Of a stretch of DNA of 64,000 nucleotides, positions 41,361 to 49,659 are shown one piece after another. A program made the position numbers and the translations under genes. The stretch is from Planctomycetes bacterium B3_Pla (lineage in GTDB: Bacteria > Planctomycetota > Phycisphaerae > Sedimentisphaerales > Anaerobacaceae). The notes under the pieces are model-generated. The model was not told where the DNA came from, did not search any database, and was given only the letters and a program-made list of their open reading frames with translations. The first letter of the stretch is position 1; every line of letters begins with the position of its first letter. The stretch covers positions 186,001 through 250,000 of the forward strand of contig NJBM01000006.1 in the NCBI GenBank assembly GCA_005223045.1, given 5' to 3'.

Positions 41361-42415
41361 CAAAAAAGAAAGATGAAAAGTGGCTCGATGAGAAATTGGC
41401 GCAGGCGACAGACTTTGGCAAAGTCCGGTTTGACGCACAAGAATGGAAGCAGAAATATATCCTGAATGAATCGCGCGAATCATCGTTTTCGTACAAAGAT
41501 TACAAACCACACAAAAATATTTGGAGATTAATCATGGAAAGTAAAATTACAAGATATTCAGCCGCGGCAGTGGTCGCCCTTGCAACAGCGCTCGTTTTGC
41601 TCAGCCCCTTCGGGACATCCAGGATCGGTGGAGTTGTCCTCGCAGATGTCCAGCAAAGAGTCGCTGAAGTTGAGACCATGGTAATACGAGGCACGAAAAC
41701 CTTTACGCGTCCGGGCGGGGGCGGCGATGTATTTGAATTCGACGGATTCAAAGGCGAATTCGACCTCGTGAAATACTTTTCGAAGCAACATGGTTTAGTT
41801 GAGGAAGGATATATCGCGGATGAACTGATGTATCGCATCACCTTCAATCAGCCGAAGCGACAAACCCTCATTGCTCTACCACGCTTGAAGAAGTATGTAA
41901 CGTTTACGTCTACGGATAAACAAGTGCAATTGTTGGAGAGCCAGACTCCCAAAGGCATTATCGACCTCCTTATGGGTGCCGACTACGAGGAGCTGGGACG
42001 AGACAACATCAACGGCGTCGAAGCTGAGGTCTTTGAGTTTCAAGATACGGAGCCGATCAAAGGGCTTTTGCCAAAGGCCGTTTTTGATATTCAGAACTTA
42101 AAAGGTAAGGTCTGGATCGCGGTCAAAGAGCAAATGCCGGTCCGGATAGAAGGCGATCTGACTGTCGGCAAGAGTTTTATGACCATGTTCCACGACCTGA
42201 ACCTGCACGAAGTCAATACTCTGGGAGAGTATAATATCGAGCTTGACGAAAACATATTTAACACCGACCCTCCCGAAGGTTATACGGAATTGGGACTCAG
42301 CGACATTCTTCCTCTGATTCCCGTAGAGGCGAAGGCCGGCCTTGCCGGCTTGAGTATCGCCCCTGCGGGCTTATTCGTCTGGAAGAGGCGGAGAAGAAAA
42401 AGACCAACGGTTTAA
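41357..42415 (+). CDS. Membrane-anchored partner of ECF sigma factor, LolA-like outer domain
   Basis: 352 residues. A charged cytoplasmic segment of about 58 residues (DEKWLDEKLAQATDFGKVRF) precedes a membrane span (SAAAVVALATALVLLSPFG). The external domain (DVQQRVAEVETMVIRGTKTF ... FDIQNLKGKVWIAVKEQMPVRIEGDL) resembles DUF2092/LolA-type lipoprotein-carrier folds. A second hydrophobic span at the C-terminus (LAGLSIAPAGLFVW) ends with a basic tail (KRRRRKRPTV). The 4-base overlap with the sigma gene and the cytoplasmic N-terminus point to an anti-sigma role; no zinc motif is seen. The paralogue at 42523 repeats the part from the first membrane span onward. Confidence 0.72.
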   Translation: MTKKKDEKWLDEKLAQATDFGKVRFDAQEWKQKYILNESRESSFSYKDYKPHKNIWRLIMESKITRYSAAAVVALATALVLLSPFGTSRIGGVVLADVQQRVAEVETMVIRGTKTFTRPGGGGDVFEFDGFKGEFDLVKYFSKQHGLVEEGYIADELMYRITFNQPKRQTLIALPRLKKYVTFTSTDKQVQLLESQTPKGIIDLLMGADYEELGRDNINGVEAEVFEFQDTEPIKGLLPKAVFDIQNLKGKVWIAVKEQMPVRIEGDLTVGKSFMTMFHDLNLHEVNTLGEYNIELDENIFNTDPPEGYTELGLSDILPLIPVEAKAGLAGLSIAPAGLFVWKRRRRKRPTV

Positions 42416-42522
42416 AGAGAGTCGGAAAGAGCCAGGGACAGGCGCTTGTTTTGCGATAACAGAAGCGGGTGATTGTCCCCGGCACAACTAAAACGAAACC
42501 TTTTGTAATTTGGAGATTTATC

Positions 42523-43428
42523 ATGGAAAACAAAGTGACAAGATATTCTGCAGCGGCAGTTATCGTACTGGCAATGACATTGGTTCTGCTTGGTCCTTTC
42601 GGGACACCGGGAAACGGCGGCGTTGTCCTGGCAGGTGTCCAGCAAAAGGTCGCCAATGCTGAGACAATGGTAATACGAGGCAAAAAAACCTATTTACGTC
42701 CGGGCGAGAACGGCGATGTGTTCGAATTCCTCGGGGTGAAATATGATTTCGACGTTGTGAAATATTTCTCGAAGCAACATGGCCTCGTTGAGGAGGGGCG
42801 CGTCAAGGACAAACTGATCTATCGTGTCACCTTCAATCGACTGAAGGGTGGGCAAACCCTACTTGTTTTGCCGCCCTGGAAGAAGTATGTGGCGTTCACC
42901 TCCACGGACAAACAAGCGATACTGTTGGAGAATCTGACTCCCAAAGGCATCGTCAACCTGCTTGTGGGGAGCGAGTACAAGGAACTGGGACGAGACAACA
43001 TCGACGGCGTCGAGGTTGAGGGCTTTGAGTTTCAAAAGGCAGATCCCTTCATAGGACTTGTCCCCAAGGCTGTTTTTGATATTCAGAACTTAAAAGGTAA
43101 AATCTGGGTCGGGATCAAAGAGCAACTGCCGGTCAGGGTCGAAGCCGATCTGGTCATCGGCAAGAGCCTCATGACCGTGTTCAACGACCTGAATCTGCAT
43201 GAGGTCAACATTCTGGATCAGTATAATGTTGAGCTTGATGAAGACATCTTTGACACCAAACCGCCCGAAGGTTATACGGAACTGACGCTCAGCGATATCC
43301 TTCCTTTTATTCCTTTAAAGGTTAAGGCCGGTATTACAGGTTTGGGTTTGTGCTTTTTCATTGTTCCGGCCGGCTTTATTGTCAGGAAAAGACAGAGAAG
43401 AAAGAAGGCAGCCGCCACCGAACAATAA
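42523..43428 (+). CDS. Paralogue of the preceding membrane protein without the cytoplasmic segment
   Basis: 301 residues from the ATG at 42523 (TTTGGAGATTTATC upstream); the GTG at 42469 would add an unlikely start. The protein aligns end to end with the preceding one from MESKITRYSAAA / MENKVTRYSAAA on, including FDIQNLKGK and the final span plus basic tail (RKRQRRKKA). The DNA around the start, TTTGGAGAT-TA-ATC-ATGGAAA, is also nearly the same, so a tandem duplication that left out the first 54 codons is likely. Without the cytoplasmic segment it probably cannot hold the sigma factor. It may share the same external ligand. Confidence 0.72.
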   Translation: MENKVTRYSAAAVIVLAMTLVLLGPFGTPGNGGVVLAGVQQKVANAETMVIRGKKTYLRPGENGDVFEFLGVKYDFDVVKYFSKQHGLVEEGRVKDKLIYRVTFNRLKGGQTLLVLPPWKKYVAFTSTDKQAILLENLTPKGIVNLLVGSEYKELGRDNIDGVEVEGFEFQKADPFIGLVPKAVFDIQNLKGKIWVGIKEQLPVRVEADLVIGKSLMTVFNDLNLHEVNILDQYNVELDEDIFDTKPPEGYTELTLSDILPFIPLKVKAGITGLGLCFFIVPAGFIVRKRQRRKKAAATEQ

Positions 43429-43470
43429 TACCAATCATCTGCGGCTAAGGCTCGTGAGCCACTTGATAGA

Positions 43471-43935
43471 TCAGGAAAGAAGCTCGGGTGTTATCATCCA
43501 GTTGATCTGCCATGGACCGTGGTCACGGTGGTTGAGGCAGGCGATTGCGCCGGCGTCAAATGCGACAACGTCGGCAGTCTCTTTGCTGGCTACCAGTAGA
43601 GAGGTCAGGTTCCACAGGAACGGCAGATGGCCTACTATCATCAGGTCCGTATCGTATGCATCGAGTTCGTCGGCGATGGATGTGGCATCATCATTAGGCC
43701 CCAGGCCGTCACGAGCTGAGCAATTCCTTTCGACATCAACAGCCCCGGCTATAATCTCTGCCGTCTGGGCCGCACGTGCCTTGCCACTGTGCCAGATATG
43801 CTCGACAGATATTTCCAGAGGCTTGATGAACGAGGCGATCTTCCGGATATCGGCCCGGCCTTGCTCGCTCAAAGGCCTTTGAGGATCTACTCCCGATGAG
43901 ACTGCGTCTCCATGTCGAACGAGATAAACCTTCAT
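43471..43935 (-). CDS. sixA: Phosphohistidine phosphatase SixA
   Basis: 154 residues from the ATG at 43935 (GAAGGAAATC upstream). The N-terminal histidine phosphatase motif is VYLVRHGDAV; RPLSEQGRADI and SGKARAAQTAEIIAG carry the phosphate-binding arginines, and MIVGHLPFL holds the second catalytic His. The protein is short and lacks the extra domains of phosphoglycerate mutases, as expected for SixA. It removes phosphate from histidine residues of phosphotransfer proteins or small substrates. It is convergent with the DUF2092-like pair and divergent from the LPS block. Confidence 0.85.
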   Translation of the reverse strand: MKVYLVRHGDAVSSGVDPQRPLSEQGRADIRKIASFIKPLEISVEHIWHSGKARAAQTAEIIAGAVDVERNCSARDGLGPNDDATSIADELDAYDTDLMIVGHLPFLWNLTSLLVASKETADVVAFDAGAIACLNHRDHGPWQINWMITPELLS

Positions 43936-44071
43936 TTTGTGATTTCCTTCAAGAAATATATCAGCAGTGATTATAACGCTACGCCGAGTATTCACAACTG
44001 TTTGGTGAGTATTGAACGATTGCCGCTTTTACTTCGTGTCGCGCTCAAAGGCGAATTTGCCAACCTTATCG

Positions 44072-44100
44072 TTGACAACCACCCATATGCGAGTTAAAAT
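44072..44100 (+). promoter_or_regulatory. Consensus-like promoter of the icd-LPS block
   Basis: TTGACA (44072-44077), 17-nt spacer, TAAAAT (44095-44100). It lies 32 bases before the isocitrate dehydrogenase ATG at 44133. Genes from here to plsY at 56676 run in the same direction with mostly short gaps. Confidence 0.78.
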
Positions 44101-44132
44101 CCCGGCTTTTATGATTATTTGGAGTGCTGGAC

Positions 44133-45209
44133 ATGACTGATGTGACGTTAGTAACCGGCGACGGAATTGGGCCGGAGATTGCAGAAGCCACGCGCAGATG
44201 TGTTGACGCCGCCGGGGCCGATATCAACTGGAACGTGGCTCGGGCGGGTGTGGACGTGATGGAAGAGCTTGGGACCCCCCTGCCGGACGCCACCGTTGAA
44301 TCGATCAAAAAGACAGGTGTTGCATTGAAGGCGCCGATCACTACGCCGGTCGGGACGGGTTTTAGAAGCATCAACGTGCATCTTCGCCAATCGCTTGATT
44401 TGTATGCGTGCCTGAGGCCCTGCAAGAGCTACGAGGGCGTGCGAAGCAGATATACCGACATCGATCTGGTGGTCGTGCGCGAAAATACCGAGGATTGCTA
44501 CGCAGGCGTCGAGTTTCAAAAGGGCAAGGACGACACGGACGAGCTGGTAAACTGGATAAACGAACACAGCGAGAAGAAGGTGAGAGGAAACTCCGGCATA
44601 ACCATAAAGCCTATTTCCGTCGAGGCCACCGAGCGTATAGTCGGTTTTGCATTCGATTATGCTCGTAATATGGGGCGCAAGAAGGTGACGAGCGTTCACA
44701 AAGCCAATATCATGAAGTTTTCGGACGGGCTATGGCTTGAGGTCAGCCGGGAGGTTGCAAAGAAATATCCCGACATCGAGTTCGAGGACCGCATCGTTGA
44801 CAATATGTGCATGCAGTTGATCCAGAAGCCCGAGCTTTATGATGTGCTCGTGCTGCCGAACCTCTACGGCGACATCATTAGCGATTTGTGTGCCGGCCTG
44901 GTAGGTGGGCTCGGTGTGGCGCCCGGAGCGAATATTGGCGAAAAGAGAGCCATCTTCGAGGCAACGCACGGCAGCGCACCGAAATACAAAGACCAGAACA
45001 AAGTCAACCCGACGGCCCTGATACTCAGCGGTGTGTTGATGCTGAGGCACCTCGGCAAGATGACCGAGGCCGACAAACTGGAGGCCGCCGTTGCAGCGGT
45101 AATCGCCGAGGGCGAAAGCGTCACCTACGATATGAAGCCGCACCGAGACGACCCCACGGCCGTAGGCACAAGAGAAATGGCCGACGCTATAATCGACAAG
45201 ATGAAGTGA
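44133..45209 (+). CDS. NAD-dependent isocitrate dehydrogenase-type enzyme
   Basis: 358 residues from the ATG at 44133 (GGAG eight bases upstream). Isocitrate/isopropylmalate dehydrogenase family motifs are clear: [14 protein letters not shown] at the N-terminus, [20 protein letters not shown] (substrate loop; the SxNxxLR pattern suits isocitrate rather than isopropylmalate), [44 protein letters not shown] and [21 protein letters not shown]. It should oxidise isocitrate to 2-oxoglutarate in the cytoplasm. Length and motifs fit the short, eukaryote-type NAD enzymes. It is the first gene after the promoter at 44072, 38 bases before lpxK. Confidence 0.85.
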   Translation: MTDVTLVTGDGIGPEIAEATRRCVDAAGADINWNVARAGVDVMEELGTPLPDATVESIKKTGVALKAPITTPVGTGFRSINVHLRQSLDLYACLRPCKSYEGVRSRYTDIDLVVVRENTEDCYAGVEFQKGKDDTDELVNWINEHSEKKVRGNSGITIKPISVEATERIVGFAFDYARNMGRKKVTSVHKANIMKFSDGLWLEVSREVAKKYPDIEFEDRIVDNMCMQLIQKPELYDVLVLPNLYGDIISDLCAGLVGGLGVAPGANIGEKRAIFEATHGSAPKYKDQNKVNPTALILSGVLMLRHLGKMTEADKLEAAVAAVIAEGESVTYDMKPHRDDPTAVGTREMADAIIDKMK

Positions 45210-45247
45210 TTCGTAGTTGAACATTCACAAGGTAAAGTGAAGAAGCT

Positions 45248-46369
45248 ATGAACTACGAGCAAAGGTATCGCAGGCTAATTTCAGGTCAAGGTAGCTTCGG
45301 GGCGTGCCTGTTGCGGATTCTCCTGTGGATCGTTTCGATAGGTTATTCACTTATCGTTCGGCTGCGAAATCTCCTGTATTCCAAAGGGTGGTTTAAAACG
45401 CATCATGTCGATGCGGCTGTTCTCTGCGTTGGCAATATAACCGTCGGCGGGACGGGCAAAACTCCGCTTGTGATTTGGGTGTACGAACAGATAATTGCGA
45501 ATTTCAAATCTCAAATGTCAGATCTTACCTGTGCAATTCTCACCAGAGGCTACAAGGCAACTCAAGACTCAAAACTCAAAACTCAAAACTTAATTGATGA
45601 AGTTGCGATTCTTGCCGAGAGTTGTCCGCAAGCCAAAGTAATTGTCAATCCGGATCGTGTTGCGGGAGCGGCAGAAGCTATCGACAAACTCAGCGCGAAG
45701 ATTCTGATTATGGATGATGGATTTCAACATCGACGATTAGCCAGAGACCTCGACATCGTCGCAATCGATGCGACACTCCCCTTCGGTTACGGCAAGATGC
45801 TGCCGGCCGGACTGCTTCGGGAGCCTGTCACCTCACTGAAGCGAGCAGGCGCTGTTGTTATTACCAGGTGCGATCAGATCATAGAGGCTGAATTAGGAAA
45901 ACTCGAAGAAAAGCTGCGAGCAGTCAATCCGGATTTGGTGATCGCCAGGTCAAAACACGCTGCTGTTTCTGTGAAATCGGCGGACGAAAACGAAATCGGT
46001 GTTGAAACGTTGAAGGGCAAGAAAGTATTTGCCTTTTGCGGGATAGGTAATCCGGATGCCTTCTTAAAGACTATCCAGACCCTGGGGTGTGAATTGGTTG
46101 GTTCAAAAGCTTTTAACGACCACCACCACTACACAGATGCCTGTTTAGCTGATATTCGTACGCAGGCCGGGGAGCTTGGGGCTGATCTGATACTAACGAC
46201 CCAGAAAGACTGGACAAAACTCAAATCCGATTTCCGATCTCCGAGTTCCGATTCCGAGTTGTCTCCTCCTTTCGCTTATCTGGCAATTGAGATACAATTC
46301 TTAGCCGGGGAGGACAAATTAAAGGGCTTGATTGAGAGTACGTTAGCAGGTAAAATTCCCCAAAAGTGA
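45248..46369 (+). CDS. lpxK: Tetraacyldisaccharide 4'-kinase
   Basis: 373 residues. A membrane-associated N-terminus (LRILLWIVSIGYSLIVRLRN) precedes the P-loop VGNITVGGTGKTPLV; further family motifs are LTRGY, DEVAILAE, VNPDRVAGA, DDGFQHRRLARDLDIVAID and FNDHHHYT. It phosphorylates the lipid A precursor at the inner membrane. Three stretches are encoded by degenerate 7-base tandem repeats: residues 86-93, 105-114 (between LTRGYK and DEVAI) and 327-336 (in the C-terminal part). They enlarge surface loops without breaking the frame. It precedes hldE by 22 bases. Confidence 0.92.
   Translation: MNYEQRYRRLISGQGSFGACLLRILLWIVSIGYSLIVRLRNLLYSKGWFKTHHVDAAVLCVGNITVGGTGKTPLVIWVYEQIIANFKSQMSDLTCAILTRGYKATQDSKLKTQNLIDEVAILAESCPQAKVIVNPDRVAGAAEAIDKLSAKILIMDDGFQHRRLARDLDIVAIDATLPFGYGKMLPAGLLREPVTSLKRAGAVVITRCDQIIEAELGKLEEKLRAVNPDLVIARSKHAAVSVKSADENEIGVETLKGKKVFAFCGIGNPDAFLKTIQTLGCELVGSKAFNDHHHYTDACLADIRTQAGELGADLILTTQKDWTKLKSDFRSPSSDSELSPPFAYLAIEIQFLAGEDKLKGLIESTLAGKIPQK
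45504..45524. repeat. Heptanucleotide array inside lpxK (TCAAATC x3)
   Basis: TCAAATC TCAAATG TCAGATC. At 21 bases it adds seven codons without changing the frame. Confidence 0.6.
45560..45587. repeat. Heptanucleotide array inside lpxK (ACTCAAA x4)
   Basis: ACTCAAG ACTCAAA ACTCAAA ACTCAAA, in perfect phase. It encodes part of the insert between LTRGYK and DEVAIL, where LpxK proteins vary in length. Confidence 0.75.
46226..46253. repeat. Heptanucleotide array inside lpxK (TCCGATT x4)
   Basis: TCCGATT TCCGATC TCCGAGT TCCGATT, followed by a partial CCGAGTT. It encodes the Ser-rich loop KSDFRSPSSDSELS near the C-terminus. Confidence 0.75.
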
Positions 46370-46391
46370 TCGACTACCGGCTTATGCTTTT

Positions 46392-47876
46392 ATGTATGAA
46401 AACCTGCTGAAAACTGTAACGAATCTTGGCTCGCCGAAAGTCCTTGTCGTTGGCGACTTTATGCTCGACGTTTACGTTTACGGCGACGCATTGAGAATCA
46501 GCCCGGAGGCGCCGGTGCCGATTTTGAAGGTTGCCAAAACCGAGCACCGCTGCGGCGGGGCAGGCTCGGTAGCAGCCAATCTCGCTGCGTTGGGCGCAGC
46601 ACCCCACTGCCTCGGCGTTATCGGAGACGACCGAAACAGTGAAATCCTGAGAGAGAAACTAACTGAGGCCGGGGTGGATATTTCCGGGCTGCTCGAAGCG
46701 GCCAATCGCCCCACCGTCAGCAAGCAAAGACTGATCGGTCTGGCGCAACATCGTCATCGTCAGCAGTTGATCAGAATAGACGAGGAATCCGCCGAGCCGC
46801 TCTCCGACGAAATAAATGAAGCGGTTCTTAGCGCTTACGAGGAGAAACTGCCCGAAGTTGATATTGTCTGCCTGCAGGATCACAACAAAGGCCTGCTCAG
46901 CAATTCGCTTTGCAGTCGAATGATACGATTGGCAAACGAAGCAGACAGGAAGGTCCTCGTTGATCCTTCGCCTGCGAGTGATTATTCGAAATACATCGGC
47001 GCGACGGTTATTACGCCGAATCGCAAAGAGAGTTCTGCCGTGGTGGGTTTTGAGATAACAAACACAGAAACGGCAGCCGGAGCGGCAGAATATCTGTTAC
47101 GGGAGTTGAAGCTCAAGGCTGTGGTAATCACGCTCGATAAGGAAGGCGCATATCTACGGACCGAGAACACGGGTCTGATCGTGCCCACCCGGGCGCGAAA
47201 CGTTTATGATGTCACCGGGGCAGGTGATATGGTCCTGGCGACACTCGCGATTACGTTGGCTGCAGGCTGTGATTACGAAACGGCTGTCCAGTTATCGAAC
47301 ATTGCCGGCGGGATTGAAGTAGAGAAGTTCGGCACCGCGACGGTTACGGTTGAAGAAATAGTTGACGAGATTGTCAGTCAGCATGGAGGCAAGGGCGGCA
47401 AAGTGCACGCGGCTGATTCTCTGGTCAGCGAACTTGACCGGCAACGCCGGCAGAGAAAAACCGTCGTTTTTACGAACGGCTGTTTCGACGTGCTGCATAG
47501 AGGACATATAGACTATCTTGCGTTCTGCAGGCGGCAAGGTGACGTTGTTGTTGTCGGGTTGAACAGTGACAGCTCCGTGCGGACGATTAAAGGTCCTGAG
47601 CGGCCCATTTATGGGCAAGACGACCGGGCGGTTATTCTGGCGGCGTTGGAAACAGTCGATTATATCAGCATTTTCGATGAGCCGGATCCTCTAAACTTGA
47701 TCAAGAAAGTCAGACCGGACGTGTTGGTCAAGGGCGAAGACTGGGCGGAGAAAGGCGTTATCGGCAGAGAATTTGTCGAATCCTACGGCGGCAGGGTCGT
47801 TCTTGCCCGTCTCGTCGAGGGTAGAAGCTCGACCTCTACGATTGAAAAAATGAAGTCACTGGAAGCAAAATCCTGA
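46392..47876 (+). CDS. hldE: Bifunctional heptose 7-phosphate kinase / heptose 1-phosphate adenylyltransferase
   Basis: 494 residues, the full bifunctional form. The N-terminal ribokinase-type domain has VLVVGDFMLDVYVYGDALRI, RCGGAGSVAANLAAL and the catalytic DVTGAGDMVLATLA. The C-terminal cytidylyltransferase-like domain has TVVFTNGCFDVLHRGHIDYL (HxGH) and EGRSSTSTIEKM. It makes D-glycero-D-manno-heptose 1,7-bisphosphate and, after GmhB, ADP-heptose for the LPS inner core. It ends in TGATG, one base shared with the gmhA start, so the two are coupled. Together with gmhA and gmhB it completes the route to ADP-glycero-manno-heptose; the epimerase HldD is not in the window. Confidence 0.93.
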   Translation: MYENLLKTVTNLGSPKVLVVGDFMLDVYVYGDALRISPEAPVPILKVAKTEHRCGGAGSVAANLAALGAAPHCLGVIGDDRNSEILREKLTEAGVDISGLLEAANRPTVSKQRLIGLAQHRHRQQLIRIDEESAEPLSDEINEAVLSAYEEKLPEVDIVCLQDHNKGLLSNSLCSRMIRLANEADRKVLVDPSPASDYSKYIGATVITPNRKESSAVVGFEITNTETAAGAAEYLLRELKLKAVVITLDKEGAYLRTENTGLIVPTRARNVYDVTGAGDMVLATLAITLAAGCDYETAVQLSNIAGGIEVEKFGTATVTVEEIVDEIVSQHGGKGGKVHAADSLVSELDRQRRQRKTVVFTNGCFDVLHRGHIDYLAFCRRQGDVVVVGLNSDSSVRTIKGPERPIYGQDDRAVILAALETVDYISIFDEPDPLNLIKKVRPDVLVKGEDWAEKGVIGREFVESYGGRVVLARLVEGRSSTSTIEKMKSLEAKS

Positions 47877-48460
47877 TGAACGCCGACACAGAGAAACATA
47901 TTGCCGAAGCCGTCGAAACGCACAGGAAGATGACCGCCGAATTTGAGCAAGGCGGATTCGAAACAGTCGCTGCTGTTGCCGAGGCAATCACCGAAACGCT
48001 CAGACAAGACGGTACGATTTATCTTTGCGGCAACGGAGGCTCGGCGGCAGATGCCCAGCACATAGCCGGAGAGCTGGTCGGCAGATTCCGCAGGGAGCGG
48101 AAGGCACTGGCTGCGGTGGCACTCTCAACCGACACTTCTGTCCTCACATGTATCGCCAATGATTATGCCTATGAGAAGGTCTTTGCCCGGCAGGTCGAGG
48201 CGCTGGTCCGAAAAGGAGACATTCTCTGGGCCTTCTCCACAAGCGGCACTTCGGCAAATGTTATCGCGGCGGTTGAGGCAGCCAAAGAAAAAGACGCCAG
48301 GGTGATAGCATTTACCGGCAGGAGCAAAAGTAAATTGGAGCAAATGGCGGACATTTGCTTCTGCGCCGACGCAGACTCGACGGCGCGAAGCCAGGAGATT
48401 CATCAGTTGGCTTATCATATAATCTGCGACCTTGTAGAGCGTAGTTTTGCAAACAGTTAA
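47876..48460 (+). CDS. gmhA: Sedoheptulose 7-phosphate isomerase
   Basis: 194 residues. The SIS-domain motif IYLCGNGGSAADAQHIAGELVGRF is complete, followed by DYAYEKVFARQVEALVRKGD, FSTSGTSANVIAAVEAA and HQLAYHIICDLVERSF. GmhA isomerises sedoheptulose 7-phosphate to D-glycero-D-manno-heptose 7-phosphate, the first step to ADP-heptose. The ATG overlaps the hldE stop (TGATG). It precedes gmhB by 23 bases. Confidence 0.92.
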   Translation: MNADTEKHIAEAVETHRKMTAEFEQGGFETVAAVAEAITETLRQDGTIYLCGNGGSAADAQHIAGELVGRFRRERKALAAVALSTDTSVLTCIANDYAYEKVFARQVEALVRKGDILWAFSTSGTSANVIAAVEAAKEKDARVIAFTGRSKSKLEQMADICFCADADSTARSQEIHQLAYHIICDLVERSFANS

Positions 48461-48483
48461 AATAGAAATGGATTTCGAGAGAT

Positions 48484-49485
48484 ATGTCTGACAAAGCTAT
48501 ATTCTTAGACCGCGACAATACATTGGTTGAGGACCCCGGGTATATCAGTGACCCGGACCAGTTAAAGTTACTGGACGGTGTTGCTGAAGCGCTGGTCGAG
48601 CTAAAAGCCCTCGGATACAAGCTGATAGTTGTCACCAATCAGTCGGCTGTGGCACGCGGGATCATCACCGAGGAAGTTCTTGCCGAAATTCATGAGCGGC
48701 TGAGGCAGTTGCTGATTGAAAAGAATGCATTCCTGGACGGGATTTACTATTGCCCGCACCATCCGGAAGGTGTTGTCGCAAAATATCGCAAGGAAAGCAA
48801 GTACCGAAAGCCAAGCCCCGGAATGCTGCTCGAGGCTGCCGATGACATGGATATCGACCTTGGTCAATCCTGGTGTATCGGCAACAGCCGCAGTGACGTG
48901 GAAGCCGGCTTACGGGCCGGTTGCAAGACGGTGTTGATAGACACACCTTCCTCGCATAAAGAAAGCAGCTCGTCCATGTCGCCGGCGTCAGCCACACCCG
49001 ACTACAAAGCGGTGAATATCAAGGAAGCGGTCAATATCATCAAGAAGTATATGCGTTCGGCGGCCGATGACCGGTCCAAGACCCAGACGGCTGCCAAGAC
49101 TCAAACCGTATCGGTTCGGCAGACAGCCGAAGAAGTCTCCGCAACTGCTGAACCGTCTCGACCGGCCAAGCAGCCAGAATCTGAGCATAAGCGGCAGGAG
49201 CAGCCGCAGGAGCAGCAAACGCCGACGGCAACAACCGATGAGTTGTTGGGCGACATTCTGGCCCAGATCAAGAGTATGCAGCGAACCGAGATGTTCCACG
49301 AGTTCTCTATAATGAGACTCATGGCCGGCGTCGTGCAGGTTCTTGTTCTTTTCTTCTTGCTCGTGACAGTATGGTTCCTGATGAGCCCCGAAAGGCAGGA
49401 CAATCAGGTTTTTGTGGCGCTCGGCTTTGCGATAGTGCTCCAGCTTATGGCGCTGACGTTCTACATTATGCACGGGCGAAAATAG
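48484..49485 (+). CDS. gmhB: GmhB phosphatase fused to a two-span membrane tail
   Basis: 333 residues; normal GmhB has about 180-190. Residues 1-160 are the HAD phosphatase: FLDRDNTLVEDPGYISDP (DxDxT), VVTNQSAVARGI, YYCPHHPEG (zinc loop) and KPSPGMLLEAA, IGNSRSDVEAG. It removes the 1-phosphate from heptose 1,7-bisphosphate. The extra 160 residues are a disordered Gln/Pro/Ala/Thr-rich linker (about 195-255), a helix (DELLGDILAQIKSMQRTEM) and two membrane spans (LMAGVVQVLVLFFLLVTVWF and VFVALGFAIVLQLMALTFYI). The normally soluble enzyme is thus tethered to the membrane. Confidence 0.88.
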   Translation: MSDKAIFLDRDNTLVEDPGYISDPDQLKLLDGVAEALVELKALGYKLIVVTNQSAVARGIITEEVLAEIHERLRQLLIEKNAFLDGIYYCPHHPEGVVAKYRKESKYRKPSPGMLLEAADDMDIDLGQSWCIGNSRSDVEAGLRAGCKTVLIDTPSSHKESSSSMSPASATPDYKAVNIKEAVNIIKKYMRSAADDRSKTQTAAKTQTVSVRQTAEEVSATAEPSRPAKQPESEHKRQEQPQEQQTPTATTDELLGDILAQIKSMQRTEMFHEFSIMRLMAGVVQVLVLFFLLVTVWFLMSPERQDNQVFVALGFAIVLQLMALTFYIMHGRK

Positions 49486-49659
49486 GGTCGTCCCAAAGCG
49501 TCAGGCGTGTGTATCTGCAGAAAGTAGCGCATTCAGACTTGTGCAAATCACCGAGAATCTGGTACAATATCGGGTTTAGAACATTTAGGACTGTTGTTTG
49601 AAGCCGCAATATGGTGCTCGGCAGTGCGGCAATAAATGAAAAGTCGCAATTGAAAGTAC

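Noticed and set aside
42297..42683. 128-codon minus-strand frame between the two DUF2092-like genes
   Set aside because: Antisense to duplicated coding sequence; the same antisense frame appears opposite the paralogue.
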